Positions 40,921 to 49,821 of a stretch of DNA of 64,000 nucleotides are shown here, in pieces. Position 1 is the first letter of the stretch. The number at the start of each line of letters is the position of its first letter. This DNA comes from an uncultured Clostridia bacterium (GTDB taxonomy: Bacteria; Bacillota; Clostridia; Lachnospirales; Anaerotignaceae). The notes under the pieces are model-generated. The model did no database searches, had not been told where the DNA came from, and worked only from the letters and a program-made list of their open reading frames with translations. A program made the position numbers and the translations under genes. Where the stretch lies: positions 1-64,000 of the forward strand of contig CALWGF010000001.1 of assembly GCA_944379995.1 (NCBI GenBank), in the 5' to 3' direction.

Positions 40921-43371
40921 ATGCCTGAAAATTATACAGAAAAAGCAAAAATTGCAATAGAAAAAGCAGAGGAATGGGCAGAAAATCTTCTTTGCGGATA
41001 TATAGGCAGCGAACATATTTTACTTGGGCTTATGTCTGTTACTGATTGTGTCGCATCAAAAATTTTAGAGTCACATTCTGTAAATAAAGATATAATAATA
41101 AGAAAAATAAATGAATTTGTTACTGAACAGAAAAATGTTTATGGCAAAATTAAATATACACCAAAAGCAGAAGAAATTATTGCAGAAGCAAAATTTGAGG
41201 CTGAAAGACTTGGTGAAAAAAATATAGGTACAGAGCATTTACTTATTGCAATATTAAATAATTCTACAAGTATAGGTGCTAAAATACTTAATTCAATGGA
41301 TATAAGTGCTCAAAAAATAATTGAAGAAATATACTACATACTTGGTATTGGAGAAAGTTCTTCTGATGCTAAAGGAATGAATTCTAAAAGTAATGAAAGT
41401 GAAGAAAAAGAAGGAGAAACTCCTAACCTTGATAAATTCAGTAGAGATTTTACAAAAGCTGCATATGAGTCTAAATTTGACCCTATATTTGGCAGAGAGT
41501 ATGAAATGGAAAGAATTATACAAATTCTTAGTAGAAGAACAAAAAATAATCCTTGTCTTGTAGGTGAGCCGGGAGTAGGTAAAACAGCAATAGTTGAAGG
41601 TCTTGCACAAAAGATTATTATAGGTGATGTTCCTAATACAATAAAAAATAAAAGATTGGTTTCTCTTGATATATCTTCAATGGTTGCTGGTTCAAAATAT
41701 AGAGGCGAATTTGAAGAAAGAATTAAAAAAGTAATATCCGAAGTAAGAAAAAAATCAAATATTATACTTTTTATAGATGAAATTCATACAATAATAGGTG
41801 CCGGTGGTGCTGAAGGTGCTATTGATGCTGCAAATATATTAAAACCTTATCTTGCAAGAGGTGAACTTCAAATTATAGGTGCAACAACAATGGAGGAATA
41901 CAGAAAATATATTGAAAAAGACCCTGCACTTGAGAGAAGATTTAGCCCTGTTGATGTTTCAGAGCCTACAACAGATGAGGCTATTGTTATGGTCAGAGGA
42001 CTTAAACCAAAGTATGAAGAACATTATAAAATAAATATAACAGATAGAGCAGTAGTTTCTGCTGTAATGCTTTCTGATAGATATGTTTCCGATAGAAGTC
42101 TTCCTGATAAAGCAATAGACCTTATTGATGAAGCATCATCAAAAGTTAAACTTAAAACTTTTACACCTCCTGTTGAAATAAAAGAGCTTGAAAAAGAACT
42201 TAATTTAATGGGTGAACAAAAAATTATTGCTATTAGAGATGAAGACTTTGTAAAAGCTGCTGAAATAAAAGAAAGAGAAAAAGAAGTAAGAGAAAAACTT
42301 AATAATAAAAATAAAGATTGGGAAAATGAAATAAATTTATTAAAAACAACTGTTACAGAAGAAGACATTGCCGATGTAATATCAGGTTGGACAGGTATTC
42401 CTTTAAAAACAATACAACAGTCTGAAAGTGAAAGACTTGTAAATATGGAAAATATACTTCATAAAAGAGTTGTTGGACAGGAAGAAGCTGTAACAGCAGT
42501 TTCAAAAGCTGTAAGACGAGGCAGAGTTGGACTTAAAGACCCAAATAGACCAATAGGTTCATTCCTTTTCCTTGGTCCAACTGGTGTTGGTAAAACAGAG
42601 CTTTCAAAAGCACTTTCAGAAATACTTTTTGGTGATGATGATGCTCTTATAAGAATAGATATGTCAGAGTATATGGAAAAGCATAGTGTTTCAAAAATGA
42701 TTGGTTCACCTCCGGGATATGTTGGATATGAAGAAGGTGGACAGCTTAGTGAAAAAGTAAGGAGAAAACCTTATTCTGTAATTCTTTTTGATGAAATTGA
42801 AAAGGCTTCTTCTGATGTATTTAATATACTTTTACAGGTTCTTGATGATGGTCATATAACAGATGCAAAAGGTAGAAAAGTTGATTTTAAAAATACTGTA
42901 ATAATAATGACATCAAATGCAGGAGCAAAAAATATAGTTTCTCCAAAAAAACTTGGTTTCAAAACAGTTGAGTCAGAAGAAAAAGACTATCAAGATATGA
43001 AAAAGAATGTTATGGACGAAGTAAAAAATATATTTAAACCAGAATTTTTGAATAGAATTGATGATATAATTGTGTTCCATACATTGACAAAAGAAAATAT
43101 TAATGATATAGTTCGTATACTTACAAGGTCACTTATAAAACGTTCAAAAGATAGTATGGGTATAAATATTATATTTAATGATGATGCTATTGATTTTATA
43201 TCAAATGAAGGTTATGACTCTGCTTATGGTGCAAGACCTCTTAAAAGAGCAATACAGAAAAATGTTGAGGATAAACTTGCAGAAGAATATTTAAAAGGCA
43301 ATATAAATTATGGTGATACAATAAATGTTTGTGTTAAAGATAATAGTATTGTTTTTGATATAGAAAAATAA
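40921..43371 (+). CDS. clpC: ATP-dependent Clp protease ATPase subunit ClpC
   Basis: An 816-residue Hsp100 unfoldase that feeds ClpP. Two Clp-N repeats (residues ~1-145), AAA1 with Walker A GEPGVGKT and Walker B ILFIDEIHT, a UVR-type middle segment (DEDFVKAAEIKEREKEVREKL) diagnostic of ClpC, AAA2 with GPTGVGKT and LFDEIEKA, and a KKLGF loop for ClpP docking are all present. The usual neighbours ctsR, mcsA and mcsB are absent; clpC stands alone between two terminators with GGAG upstream. No CIRCE or CtsR-like heptamer repeat was recognised upstream, so heat regulation may differ. Confidence 0.93.
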   Translation: MPENYTEKAKIAIEKAEEWAENLLCGYIGSEHILLGLMSVTDCVASKILESHSVNKDIIIRKINEFVTEQKNVYGKIKYTPKAEEIIAEAKFEAERLGEKNIGTEHLLIAILNNSTSIGAKILNSMDISAQKIIEEIYYILGIGESSSDAKGMNSKSNESEEKEGETPNLDKFSRDFTKAAYESKFDPIFGREYEMERIIQILSRRTKNNPCLVGEPGVGKTAIVEGLAQKIIIGDVPNTIKNKRLVSLDISSMVAGSKYRGEFEERIKKVISEVRKKSNIILFIDEIHTIIGAGGAEGAIDAANILKPYLARGELQIIGATTMEEYRKYIEKDPALERRFSPVDVSEPTTDEAIVMVRGLKPKYEEHYKINITDRAVVSAVMLSDRYVSDRSLPDKAIDLIDEASSKVKLKTFTPPVEIKELEKELNLMGEQKIIAIRDEDFVKAAEIKEREKEVREKLNNKNKDWENEINLLKTTVTEEDIADVISGWTGIPLKTIQQSESERLVNMENILHKRVVGQEEAVTAVSKAVRRGRVGLKDPNRPIGSFLFLGPTGVGKTELSKALSEILFGDDDALIRIDMSEYMEKHSVSKMIGSPPGYVGYEEGGQLSEKVRRKPYSVILFDEIEKASSDVFNILLQVLDDGHITDAKGRKVDFKNTVIIMTSNAGAKNIVSPKKLGFKTVESEEKDYQDMKKNVMDEVKNIFKPEFLNRIDDIIVFHTLTKENINDIVRILTRSLIKRSKDSMGINIIFNDDAIDFISNEGYDSAYGARPLKRAIQKNVEDKLAEEYLKGNINYGDTINVCVKDNSIVFDIEK

Positions 43372-43381
43372 ATTATTTATT

Positions 43382-43412
43382 AATGCCTGTTTAATATAAA
43401 ACAGGCATTTTA
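43382..43412 (+). terminator. Intrinsic terminator after clpC
   Basis: AATGCCTGTTT pairs perfectly with AAACAGGCATT, followed by a short T tract. Confidence 0.8.
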
Positions 43413-43465
43413 AATGATTTTTTAATAAATATTAAGGAATTTTTATAGTTTATAATATATAATCA

Positions 43466-43495
43466 TTGTAGTATTATAAAATATGCTGTTATAAT
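43466..43495 (+). promoter_or_regulatory. Promoter of the mltG-trmR-trhP operon
   Basis: TTGTAG (43466-43471), an 18-nt spacer and TATAAT (43490-43495). Confidence 0.5.
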
Positions 43496-43536
43496 AATAG
43501 AAGTTTCTTAATATTTTAATGAAAAAAGGTGGTTAT

Positions 43537-44589
43537 ATGGAAAGAAGAAGTAAAAGAAAGTCTAAATCTAATAAAGGTTGTTTATTATTTATTTTTACTG
43601 CATTTATAGTATGTGTTTTAAGTGGTTTGTTTTTATATAATTTAACAAAAAATAATGTTGAAACTGGAAAAACAGTAGTTATAAATATTCCTTCAGGTTC
43701 AACTACATCAGATATAGGAGAGTTACTTGAAGAAAAAGGAATTATATCAAATAAACTTTTATTTACTTTTAAAAGTAAAATGGACGGTTATGACGGAACA
43801 TATAAACAAGGCACATATTCTATAAATACAGGTACTTCTGTTGAAGAAATAATGAATATTTTAAGTAGTGGAAGTAATATTTCTGAAAAAAATAAAATAA
43901 CAATACCAGAAGGTTATACTGTTGCTGAAATCGGTGAATATTTAGAAGAAAAAGGTATTGTTACAGCAGATGATTTTTTAAATACTGCAAATACAGGAGA
44001 TTTTGATTTTGAATTTATAAAAGATATACCAGAAGGCAGAACAAACAGACTTGAAGGTTATCTTTTCCCAGATACTTATTATATAAGTGATAATGCAACA
44101 TCAGAAGAAATAATAAATAAAATGCTTACACGTTTTAATGATTTTTACACAGAAGAAAATATTAAAAAAGCTGAAAGTTTAGGTCTTACATTTGATGAAG
44201 CTATTATTGTTGCTTCTATTGTTGAAAAAGAAATATCTGCTCCTAGTGAAAGAAGTATTGCGGCAGGGGTAATATATAACCGTTTAGAAATAGATATGCC
44301 TTTGCAAATAGACTCAACTGTACTTTATGCAATGGGAACAACTAAAGAAGTAGTAACATATGATGACCTTGAAACAGACTCGCCATATAACACATATACA
44401 AATAAGGGATTGCCAAAAGGTCCTATATCAAATCCGGGACAAGCTGCAATAGAGGCGGCTTTAAATCCTGACGATAATGATTATATATATTATGTTCTTA
44501 AAGATAGAACAAGTGGAGAACATTATTATACAAATAATTATGACGATTTTCTTAAGGCAAAAGAACAGTATAAAGCTCAGTTTAATTAA
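43537..44589 (+). CDS. mltG: Endolytic murein transglycosylase MltG
   Basis: A ~350-residue YceG/MltG-family enzyme that cleaves nascent glycan strands at the membrane and sets their length. A basic N-terminus and one membrane segment (residues ~14-34) precede a LysM-like subdomain and the catalytic domain with RLEGYLFPDTYYI, the conserved Glu in VASIVEKE, and PLQIDSTVLYAMG plus YNTYTNKGLPKGPISNPG. The start is ATG 43537, preceded by AAAGGTGG; an upstream ATG lies before it. It is first in an operon with trmR and trhP, the same order as yrrL-yrrM-yrrN/O in Bacillus subtilis. Confidence 0.92.
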   Translation: MERRSKRKSKSNKGCLLFIFTAFIVCVLSGLFLYNLTKNNVETGKTVVINIPSGSTTSDIGELLEEKGIISNKLLFTFKSKMDGYDGTYKQGTYSINTGTSVEEIMNILSSGSNISEKNKITIPEGYTVAEIGEYLEEKGIVTADDFLNTANTGDFDFEFIKDIPEGRTNRLEGYLFPDTYYISDNATSEEIINKMLTRFNDFYTEENIKKAESLGLTFDEAIIVASIVEKEISAPSERSIAAGVIYNRLEIDMPLQIDSTVLYAMGTTKEVVTYDDLETDSPYNTYTNKGLPKGPISNPGQAAIEAALNPDDNDYIYYVLKDRTSGEHYYTNNYDDFLKAKEQYKAQFN

Positions 44590-44601
44590 GGGGAATAATA
44601 T

Positions 44602-45291
44602 ATGAATTATGTAACAGATGATTATTTGAATATGTATCTTAGAACGGTACAGCCTAAGTATAAAGGTACTTTGGGAGAAATACAGGAGGAAGCAACAGAG
44701 GCTAATGTGCCTATAATTCCTCACGAAACAGCAAGATTTTTAAGTGTTCTTCTTACACTTAAAAAGCCTAAACATATACTTGAAATAGGTACAGCAGTAG
44801 GCTTTTCTTCAAGTCTTATGGCACAGTATATACCGGAAGACGGAACTATAACAACAATAGACCGTTTTGAAGTTATGCTTAAAGATGCAAGAGTTAATAT
44901 TGATAGAATGGGACTTAATGATACTATAAAAATTATAGAAGGAGATGCAGCAGATATACTTCCTACACTTGAAGGACCATATGATGTAATATTTATGGAC
45001 GCAGCAAAGGGTCAATATAGTAATTTCCTTCCACATTGTATAAGACTTCTTCCTGTTGGTGGTATGCTTATAGTAGATGATGTCTTACAAGGTGGAGATA
45101 TTGCAAAAACAAGATTTGAAGTTGAAAGACGTCAAAGAACAATACACAAAAGAATGAGAAATTTCCTTTGGGATATTTCACATAGTGACTTATTGGAGTC
45201 ATCTATAATACCAATAGGTGACGGTGTTGCATTATGCGTAAAGGTTAAAGAAGGTAATTGGAAAAAAGAAGGAGAAAATGATAATGAATAA
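44602..45291 (+). CDS. trmR: tRNA 5-hydroxyuridine methyltransferase TrmR (O-methyltransferase)
   Basis: A 229-residue class I SAM-dependent O-methyltransferase. Motif I reads ILEIGTAVGFSS, followed by ITTIDRFEVML and VIFMDAAKGQYSNFL with the metal-binding Asp residues, and LIVDDVLQGG. Bacillus subtilis TrmR (YrrM) methylates 5-hydroxyuridine at tRNA position 34, and its gene sits between mltG and the U32 hydroxylase genes exactly as here. The 3' end overlaps the U32 gene by 8 nt. Without the neighbourhood a catechol-type O-methyltransferase annotation would be equally plausible. Confidence 0.88.
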   Translation: MNYVTDDYLNMYLRTVQPKYKGTLGEIQEEATEANVPIIPHETARFLSVLLTLKKPKHILEIGTAVGFSSSLMAQYIPEDGTITTIDRFEVMLKDARVNIDRMGLNDTIKIIEGDAADILPTLEGPYDVIFMDAAKGQYSNFLPHCIRLLPVGGMLIVDDVLQGGDIAKTRFEVERRQRTIHKRMRNFLWDISHSDLLESSIIPIGDGVALCVKVKEGNWKKEGENDNE

Positions 45292-46525
45292 AAGAGTTAA
45301 ACCTGAACTCCTTGCACCAGCAGGAGATTTAGAAAAACTTAAAATAGCTGTTCTTTATGGAGCAGATGCTGTATATATTGGTGGAGAAGCATACAGCCTT
45401 AGAGCAAAAGCCAAAAACTTTGATTATGAAACAATGAAAGAAGGTATAAAATTTGCTCACGACCATGGTGTAAAAGTTTATGTTACAGCAAATATTTATG
45501 CTCATAATAATGATTTTAATGGTATGGCTGAGTATTTTAAAGAGGTTGAAAGTGCAGGAGCAGATGCACTTCTTATTTCAGACCTTGGAGTATTTTCAGT
45601 TGCAAAAGAAGCCGTTCCTAATATGGAACTTCATGTATCAACACAGGCTAATAATACAAACTATATGAGTGCTAATATGTGGTATAATCTCGGAGCAAGA
45701 CGTGTTGTTGTTGCAAGAGAACTTTCATTAAAAGAAATTAAAGAAATAAGAGATAAAATACCGGAAGATATGGAAATAGAAGCATTTGTACATGGTGCTA
45801 TGTGTATTTCATATTCTGGTAGATGTCTTTTAAGTAATTATTTAAGTGGCAGAGATGCAAATAAAGGTGCTTGTGCCCACCCTTGCAGATGGAAATATTA
45901 TCTTGTTGAAGAAACAAGAGAAGGTGAATATATGCCTATTGAAGAAAATAAAAGAGGTACATATATTTACAATTCAAAAGACCTTTGTATGCTTAACCAT
46001 ATTCCTGACCTTGTTGAAAGTGGTGTAATAAGTTTTAAAATTGAAGGAAGAATGAAAACTCCTTTCTATGTTGGAACTGTAATAAAAGCATATAGAGAAG
46101 CTATTGACGATTACTTTGAAAGCCCTGAAAAATATGAAAGCAGAATACCTCATTATTTTGAAGAAATTTCAAAAGCAAGTCATAGAGATTATACAACTGC
46201 TTTCTATTATGGAAAACCAGGCGGAAATGAACAAGTTTATACAAGCAACACATATATAAGAAATTATGATTTCATTGGTATGGTGCAAGAAGATTATAAC
46301 GAAGAAACAGGCTGTGCTATTGTTGAACAGAGAAATAAATTTGAAGTTGGCGACGAGATAGAAGTTATGCCTGCAAAAGGTGAGTCATTTAAAATGACAG
46401 TAGAAAAAATGTGGAATGAAAATGGTGAAGAAATAACATCAGCTCCACACCCACAGCAGATATTAAAAGTTAAATTTGATAGACCTGTTAAAAAATTTGA
46501 TATGCTTAGAAAGGCTGTTAAATAA
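45284..46525 (+). CDS. trhP: U32-family tRNA uridine-34 hydroxylase TrhP
   Basis: A ~413-residue U32 protein. ELLAPAGDLEKLKIAVLYGADAV and EAFVHGAMCISYSGRC start the domain, GACAHPCRWKYYLVEE carries the Cys residues expected to hold an iron-sulphur cluster, and a C-terminal YegQ-type beta-barrel follows. TrhP uses prephenate to make 5-hydroxyuridine at the wobble position of tRNA; TrmR, encoded directly upstream with an overlap, methylates it. Only one U32 gene is present here where Bacillus has two. The start is ATG 45284, 9 nt after GGAG; an ATG 6 nt earlier is closer than usual to that site. Confidence 0.9.
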   Translation: MNKRVKPELLAPAGDLEKLKIAVLYGADAVYIGGEAYSLRAKAKNFDYETMKEGIKFAHDHGVKVYVTANIYAHNNDFNGMAEYFKEVESAGADALLISDLGVFSVAKEAVPNMELHVSTQANNTNYMSANMWYNLGARRVVVARELSLKEIKEIRDKIPEDMEIEAFVHGAMCISYSGRCLLSNYLSGRDANKGACAHPCRWKYYLVEETREGEYMPIEENKRGTYIYNSKDLCMLNHIPDLVESGVISFKIEGRMKTPFYVGTVIKAYREAIDDYFESPEKYESRIPHYFEEISKASHRDYTTAFYYGKPGGNEQVYTSNTYIRNYDFIGMVQEDYNEETGCAIVEQRNKFEVGDEIEVMPAKGESFKMTVEKMWNENGEEITSAPHPQQILKVKFDRPVKKFDMLRKAVK

Positions 46526-46540
46526 TATTGATTTTTATAA

Positions 46541-46571
46541 AAAGAGGGTTGTTTTTTCAACTCTCTTTTTT
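46541..46571 (+). terminator. Intrinsic terminator after trhP
   Basis: AGAGGGTTG pairs with CAACTCTCT (one G-U pair), followed by a T tract. Confidence 0.8.
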
Positions 46572-46596
46572 ATATTTAGTGTAATATGTATATTAA

Positions 46597-46625
46597 TTGA
46601 CAAAAAATTATATTTAAAATATAAT
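46597..46625 (+). promoter_or_regulatory. Strong sigma-A-type promoter for the MarR gene
   Basis: TTGACA (46597-46602), a 17-nt spacer and TATAAT (46620-46625), a perfect consensus. Confidence 0.85.
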
Positions 46626-46676
46626 TATAACGTTAGTATTTTGGAAAATAAACAAAAAGGAAGAGGAAGAAAAGCT

Positions 46677-47099
46677 ATGGAATTGACACAATGCATAAAT
46701 TATTTATTAACAACAGCACAACATGCAGTATTTCAGTACCTTAGTATGAAACTTTCCGACTATGATGTTACACCGTCACAATATGGTGTTTTAAGCTGTT
46801 TATGGGATAAAGGCTATGCCACACCTAAGCAGATTGCCGAAACATTATGCCTTGAAACTTCTACTATATCAGGCGTTCTTGATAGAATGCAGAAAAAGAA
46901 ACTTATTGAGCGAGTTGTAAATAAGGAAGATAGAAGAGAGGTTCGTGTCGTAATAACAAAAAAAGGTAAAATGCTTAAAGAGCCTATACAGGAAATTATA
47001 GAGGAAGTAAACAGAGAAGTTCTTAAAAATTATACTGAGGAACAAATAACAGTACTTAAAGATAATTTAAGAGCTATTGCATCAACTAAATATTATTAA
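46677..47099 (+). CDS. MarR-family transcription regulator
   Basis: A 140-residue winged-helix regulator. After two dimerisation helices the DNA-binding part reads TPSQYGVLSCLWDKGYATPK, AETLCLETSTISGVLDRMQK (recognition helix) and the wing KEDRREVRVVITKKG, with the conserved Asp-Arg-Arg. The start is ATG 46677 after AGGAAGAGGAAG. It is monocistronic with a consensus promoter and own terminator. No obvious adjacent target such as an efflux pump is divergent from it, so it may control itself or distant genes. The ligand is unknown. Confidence 0.9.
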   Translation: MELTQCINYLLTTAQHAVFQYLSMKLSDYDVTPSQYGVLSCLWDKGYATPKQIAETLCLETSTISGVLDRMQKKKLIERVVNKEDRREVRVVITKKGKMLKEPIQEIIEEVNREVLKNYTEEQITVLKDNLRAIASTKYY

Positions 47100-47101
47100 T
47101 T

Positions 47102-47147
47102 AATAATACCCAAATGGATTTATAATCTGTAAGGGTATTATTTTTTT
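47102..47147 (+). terminator. Intrinsic terminator after the MarR gene
   Basis: AATAATACCC pairs perfectly with GGGTATTATT across a 21-nt loop, followed by T. Confidence 0.75.
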
Positions 47148-47209
47148 GTTGTTCATTTAATTTTGTAAGAGTATAATAATATTTAATTATTATAAAAAGG
47201 TGATGTTAT

Positions 47210-47584
47210 ATGATAATTGGTATAGGTACTGATATTATTGAAATAGAAAGAATAAAAAAAGCTATTTCAAAAGAAAGTTTTATTAAAAAATATTTTACTG
47301 AAAATGAAATAAAACAGTTTGAAAAAATAAATTTCTCACCACAGACAATAGCTGGTGTATTTTCTGCAAAAGAGGCTGTTTCTAAATCTATGGGAACAGG
47401 GTTTTCAGGCTTTGCACCTATTGATATAGAAATTTTAAAAAACGAAAGGGGTAAGCCTTTTGTAAATTTATATAATAATGCAAAATCAATATGTGATGAA
47501 AAACAAATAAATATTATACATATATCAATAACACATTGTAAAGAATATGCTCAAAGTTTTGCTGTTGCAGAAGGAGGTATTTGA
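47210..47584 (+). CDS. acpS: Holo-[acyl-carrier-protein] synthase
   Basis: A 124-residue phosphopantetheinyl transferase that activates ACP for fatty acid synthesis. Both signatures are present: MIIGIGTDIIEIERI with the metal Asp, and GVFSAKEAVSKSMGTG with Glu and Lys, then HISITHCKEYAQSFAVAE. ATG follows AAAGGTG. It starts the acpS-nnr-gerS-alr-mazF run, an order that I recall also being kept in Clostridioides difficile. Confidence 0.95.
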   Translation: MIIGIGTDIIEIERIKKAISKESFIKKYFTENEIKQFEKINFSPQTIAGVFSAKEAVSKSMGTGFSGFAPIDIEILKNERGKPFVNLYNNAKSICDEKQINIIHISITHCKEYAQSFAVAEGGI

Positions 47585-47585
47585 T

Positions 47586-49124
47586 TTGAAAGTTGTAACT
47601 TCTCAAGAAATGAGATTTATTGATAAAATTACTATTGAGAAATATGGTATTTCTGGTATTGTCCTTATGGAAAATGCAGGGCGATATATTGCTGATGTAT
47701 GTGAAAACTATATTGTAAAAAATAATGCTAAAAATATTCTTATAGTAGTTGGTAAAGGCAATAATGGCGGAGATGGTGTTGTAGTTGGTAGACTTTTAAA
47801 AAATAGAGGATATAATGTATCTATTGTTATTATTCCAAAAAGAGAAGAATTTAAGGGAGATGCAAAAATAAATGTTGATATAGCATATAATATAGGTCTT
47901 AATATAAAAAATTATAGTGATAAAATTTTGAATGAAGAAATTGAAAAATGTGATTTTATATTAGATGCTATTTTTGGTACAGGTATTAGCGGAGAAGTGA
48001 GAGAGCCTTATAAAAGTATTATAGATACTATAAATGAAAGTGGTAAATATATTATAAGTGTTGATATACCTTCTGGACTTAATGGAGATACTGGAAAAGT
48101 TTGTGGTAGTGCAATAATTGCAAATGAAACAGCAACTATAAATTTATATAAAAGAGGACTTCTTCTTGATAAATCATATATGTATACTGGTAAAATATCT
48201 GTTGGTGATATATCAATTCCAGATATAATTTATAAAAATGATATTGAAATTAAATGTAATATGCTTACAGAAAAAGAAGCTAAAGAGCTTATGCCTAAAA
48301 GAATTAAAAGAAGTAATAAGGGAACTTATGGAAAACTTTTTGTTTTGGCAGGCTCTAGAGGAATGACAGGAGCAGCATATCTTTGTTGTAAAAGTGCTTA
48401 CAGAATAGGTTGTGGACTTGTATATTCTTGTATTGTAAAATCGGCTGTAAATGTAATTCAAAATATACTTCCTGAAGCTGTTTGTATACCATTAGAAGAA
48501 AAAGACGGTTTTGTATGCAATGAATGTAATGAAAACTTACTTTCCCAAATAAAAAATGGTTCTGCTCTTATAATTGGTCCCGGTCTGGGAAATAATGATG
48601 AAGTTTATAATGTTGTAAAAAATGTTGTTTTAAATGCTGAAATACCTATGGTTATTGATGCTGATGGTATTAATGTATTAAGCAGAAATGTAGATATATT
48701 AAATAATATAAAATCAACTCCTGTTATAACTCCACACCCAAAAGAAATGGAAAGACTTACTGGTATACCTGTAAATGATATTTTGGAAAATACAGTTGAT
48801 GTTGCTTTGAATTTTGCTAAAAAATATAATTGTGTTGTACTTCTAAAAGACTCAAGAACAATTATTGCAAATCCTAATGGTGATTTTTATATTAATACAA
48901 GAGGTAATTCATCACTTGCAAAAGGTGGTTCTGGAGATGTTCTTACTGGAATAATAGGAAGTCTTTTAGCACAAGGGTTAAAGCCTTTTGAAAGTGCTGT
49001 ACTTGGTGCATATATACATGGAGTTACTGGAGAAAAAGCAAAAGAAATATTTACACCATATGGAGCTTTGGCTGGTGATTTTTGCGACATTATTCCTAAG
49101 GCTTTACAATCCATTTTAGAATAA
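47586..49124 (+). CDS. nnr: Bifunctional NAD(P)H-hydrate repair enzyme (epimerase + ADP-dependent dehydratase)
   Basis: A ~512-residue fusion that repairs hydrated NADH and NADPH. The N-terminal epimerase domain (EMRFIDKITIEKYGISG, VVGKGNNGGDGVVVGR, DAIFGTGISGEVR, VDIPSGLNGDTG) occupies residues ~1-215. The C-terminal ribokinase-like dehydratase (VLAGSRGMTGAAYL, IIGPGLGNNDEVY, VITPHPKEMERLTG, GNSSLAKGGSGDVLTGIIGS) fills the rest. The start is TTG 47586 just after the acpS stop, with GAAGGAGG upstream inside acpS, so the genes are coupled. Confidence 0.93.
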   Translation: MKVVTSQEMRFIDKITIEKYGISGIVLMENAGRYIADVCENYIVKNNAKNILIVVGKGNNGGDGVVVGRLLKNRGYNVSIVIIPKREEFKGDAKINVDIAYNIGLNIKNYSDKILNEEIEKCDFILDAIFGTGISGEVREPYKSIIDTINESGKYIISVDIPSGLNGDTGKVCGSAIIANETATINLYKRGLLLDKSYMYTGKISVGDISIPDIIYKNDIEIKCNMLTEKEAKELMPKRIKRSNKGTYGKLFVLAGSRGMTGAAYLCCKSAYRIGCGLVYSCIVKSAVNVIQNILPEAVCIPLEEKDGFVCNECNENLLSQIKNGSALIIGPGLGNNDEVYNVVKNVVLNAEIPMVIDADGINVLSRNVDILNNIKSTPVITPHPKEMERLTGIPVNDILENTVDVALNFAKKYNCVVLLKDSRTIIANPNGDFYINTRGNSSLAKGGSGDVLTGIIGSLLAQGLKPFESAVLGAYIHGVTGEKAKEIFTPYGALAGDFCDIIPKALQSILE

Positions 49125-49128
49125 AAAT

Positions 49129-49177
49129 AAAAATTCTCCAATATAATGTTTTAAACAGTTTATAAAGGAGAATTTTT
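49129..49177 (+). promoter_or_regulatory. Hairpin enclosing the gerS ribosome binding site
   Basis: AAAAATTCTCC (49129-49139) is perfectly complementary to GGAGAATTTTT (49167-49177), and the right arm contains the GGAG of the gerS ribosome binding site and ends one base before the ATG. The fold would hide the site. The same structure ends in TTTTT and could also act as a weak terminator for nnr. Confidence 0.55.
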
Positions 49178-49810
49178 ATGAAATTATTAAAATCTGTTTT
49201 ATGTATTTTTATTACAGTTATTTTGTGTGTTGGCTGTGGTAAAAGTGAGGAAAATGTTTCAACAATGGAGAAAATTCAAGAAAGGTTGAAAAATATGGAA
49301 ACCTATGAATGTAAAGGTACGCTTACAAGAATTTCTAATAAAACAGAAAATGTATATGGAATAAAACAATATTATAAAAGTACAGGGGAGTATAAATTAG
49401 AATTAACTTCACCAGATGATGTTTCCGGAAATTATACTGTTTTTGATGGAACTTCAATATTTCAGTATAATCCAAGAGTACAAAATAAAATAATTGAAAA
49501 TGTTCCGGAATCACAAATGAGAAATGAGCTTTTTTTAGGCTGTTTTATAAAAAACTATTTCCAATCAGAAGATGTTACTGTTGAAACAAGCAATATGGAT
49601 AATATACAAAGTACAGTTCTTGAAGCTGTTATACCGGGGCAAAATAAATATACAGCAACAGAAAAATTATGGATAGATGAAGAAACTCTAAACCCTGTAA
49701 AACTTGTTATATATGATACAGAAGGTAAAGAAAGATATATTATAGAATATAGTGATTTTAAATATAACTGTGATATAGACGATAATATGTTTAAAATTAC
49801 TGAAAAATAG
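49178..49810 (+). CDS. gerS: GerS-like outer-membrane-lipoprotein-carrier-fold lipoprotein
   Basis: A 210-residue lipoprotein. The N-terminal signal ends in a lipobox-like ILCVGC, so it should be lipidated on that Cys. The rest resembles the LolA/GerS fold: METYECKGTLTRISNK, QYYKSTGEYKLEL, YTVFDGTSIFQYNP, KLWIDEETLNPVKL. In Clostridioides difficile GerS is needed for spore cortex hydrolysis in germination, and its gene precedes an alanine racemase gene, as it does here with a 12-nt gap. The neighbourhood is the stronger evidence; sequence similarity within this family is low. Confidence 0.72.
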   Translation: MKLLKSVLCIFITVILCVGCGKSEENVSTMEKIQERLKNMETYECKGTLTRISNKTENVYGIKQYYKSTGEYKLELTSPDDVSGNYTVFDGTSIFQYNPRVQNKIIENVPESQMRNELFLGCFIKNYFQSEDVTVETSNMDNIQSTVLEAVIPGQNKYTATEKLWIDEETLNPVKLVIYDTEGKERYIIEYSDFKYNCDIDDNMFKITEK

Positions 49811-49821
49811 GAGGTTGTAAA

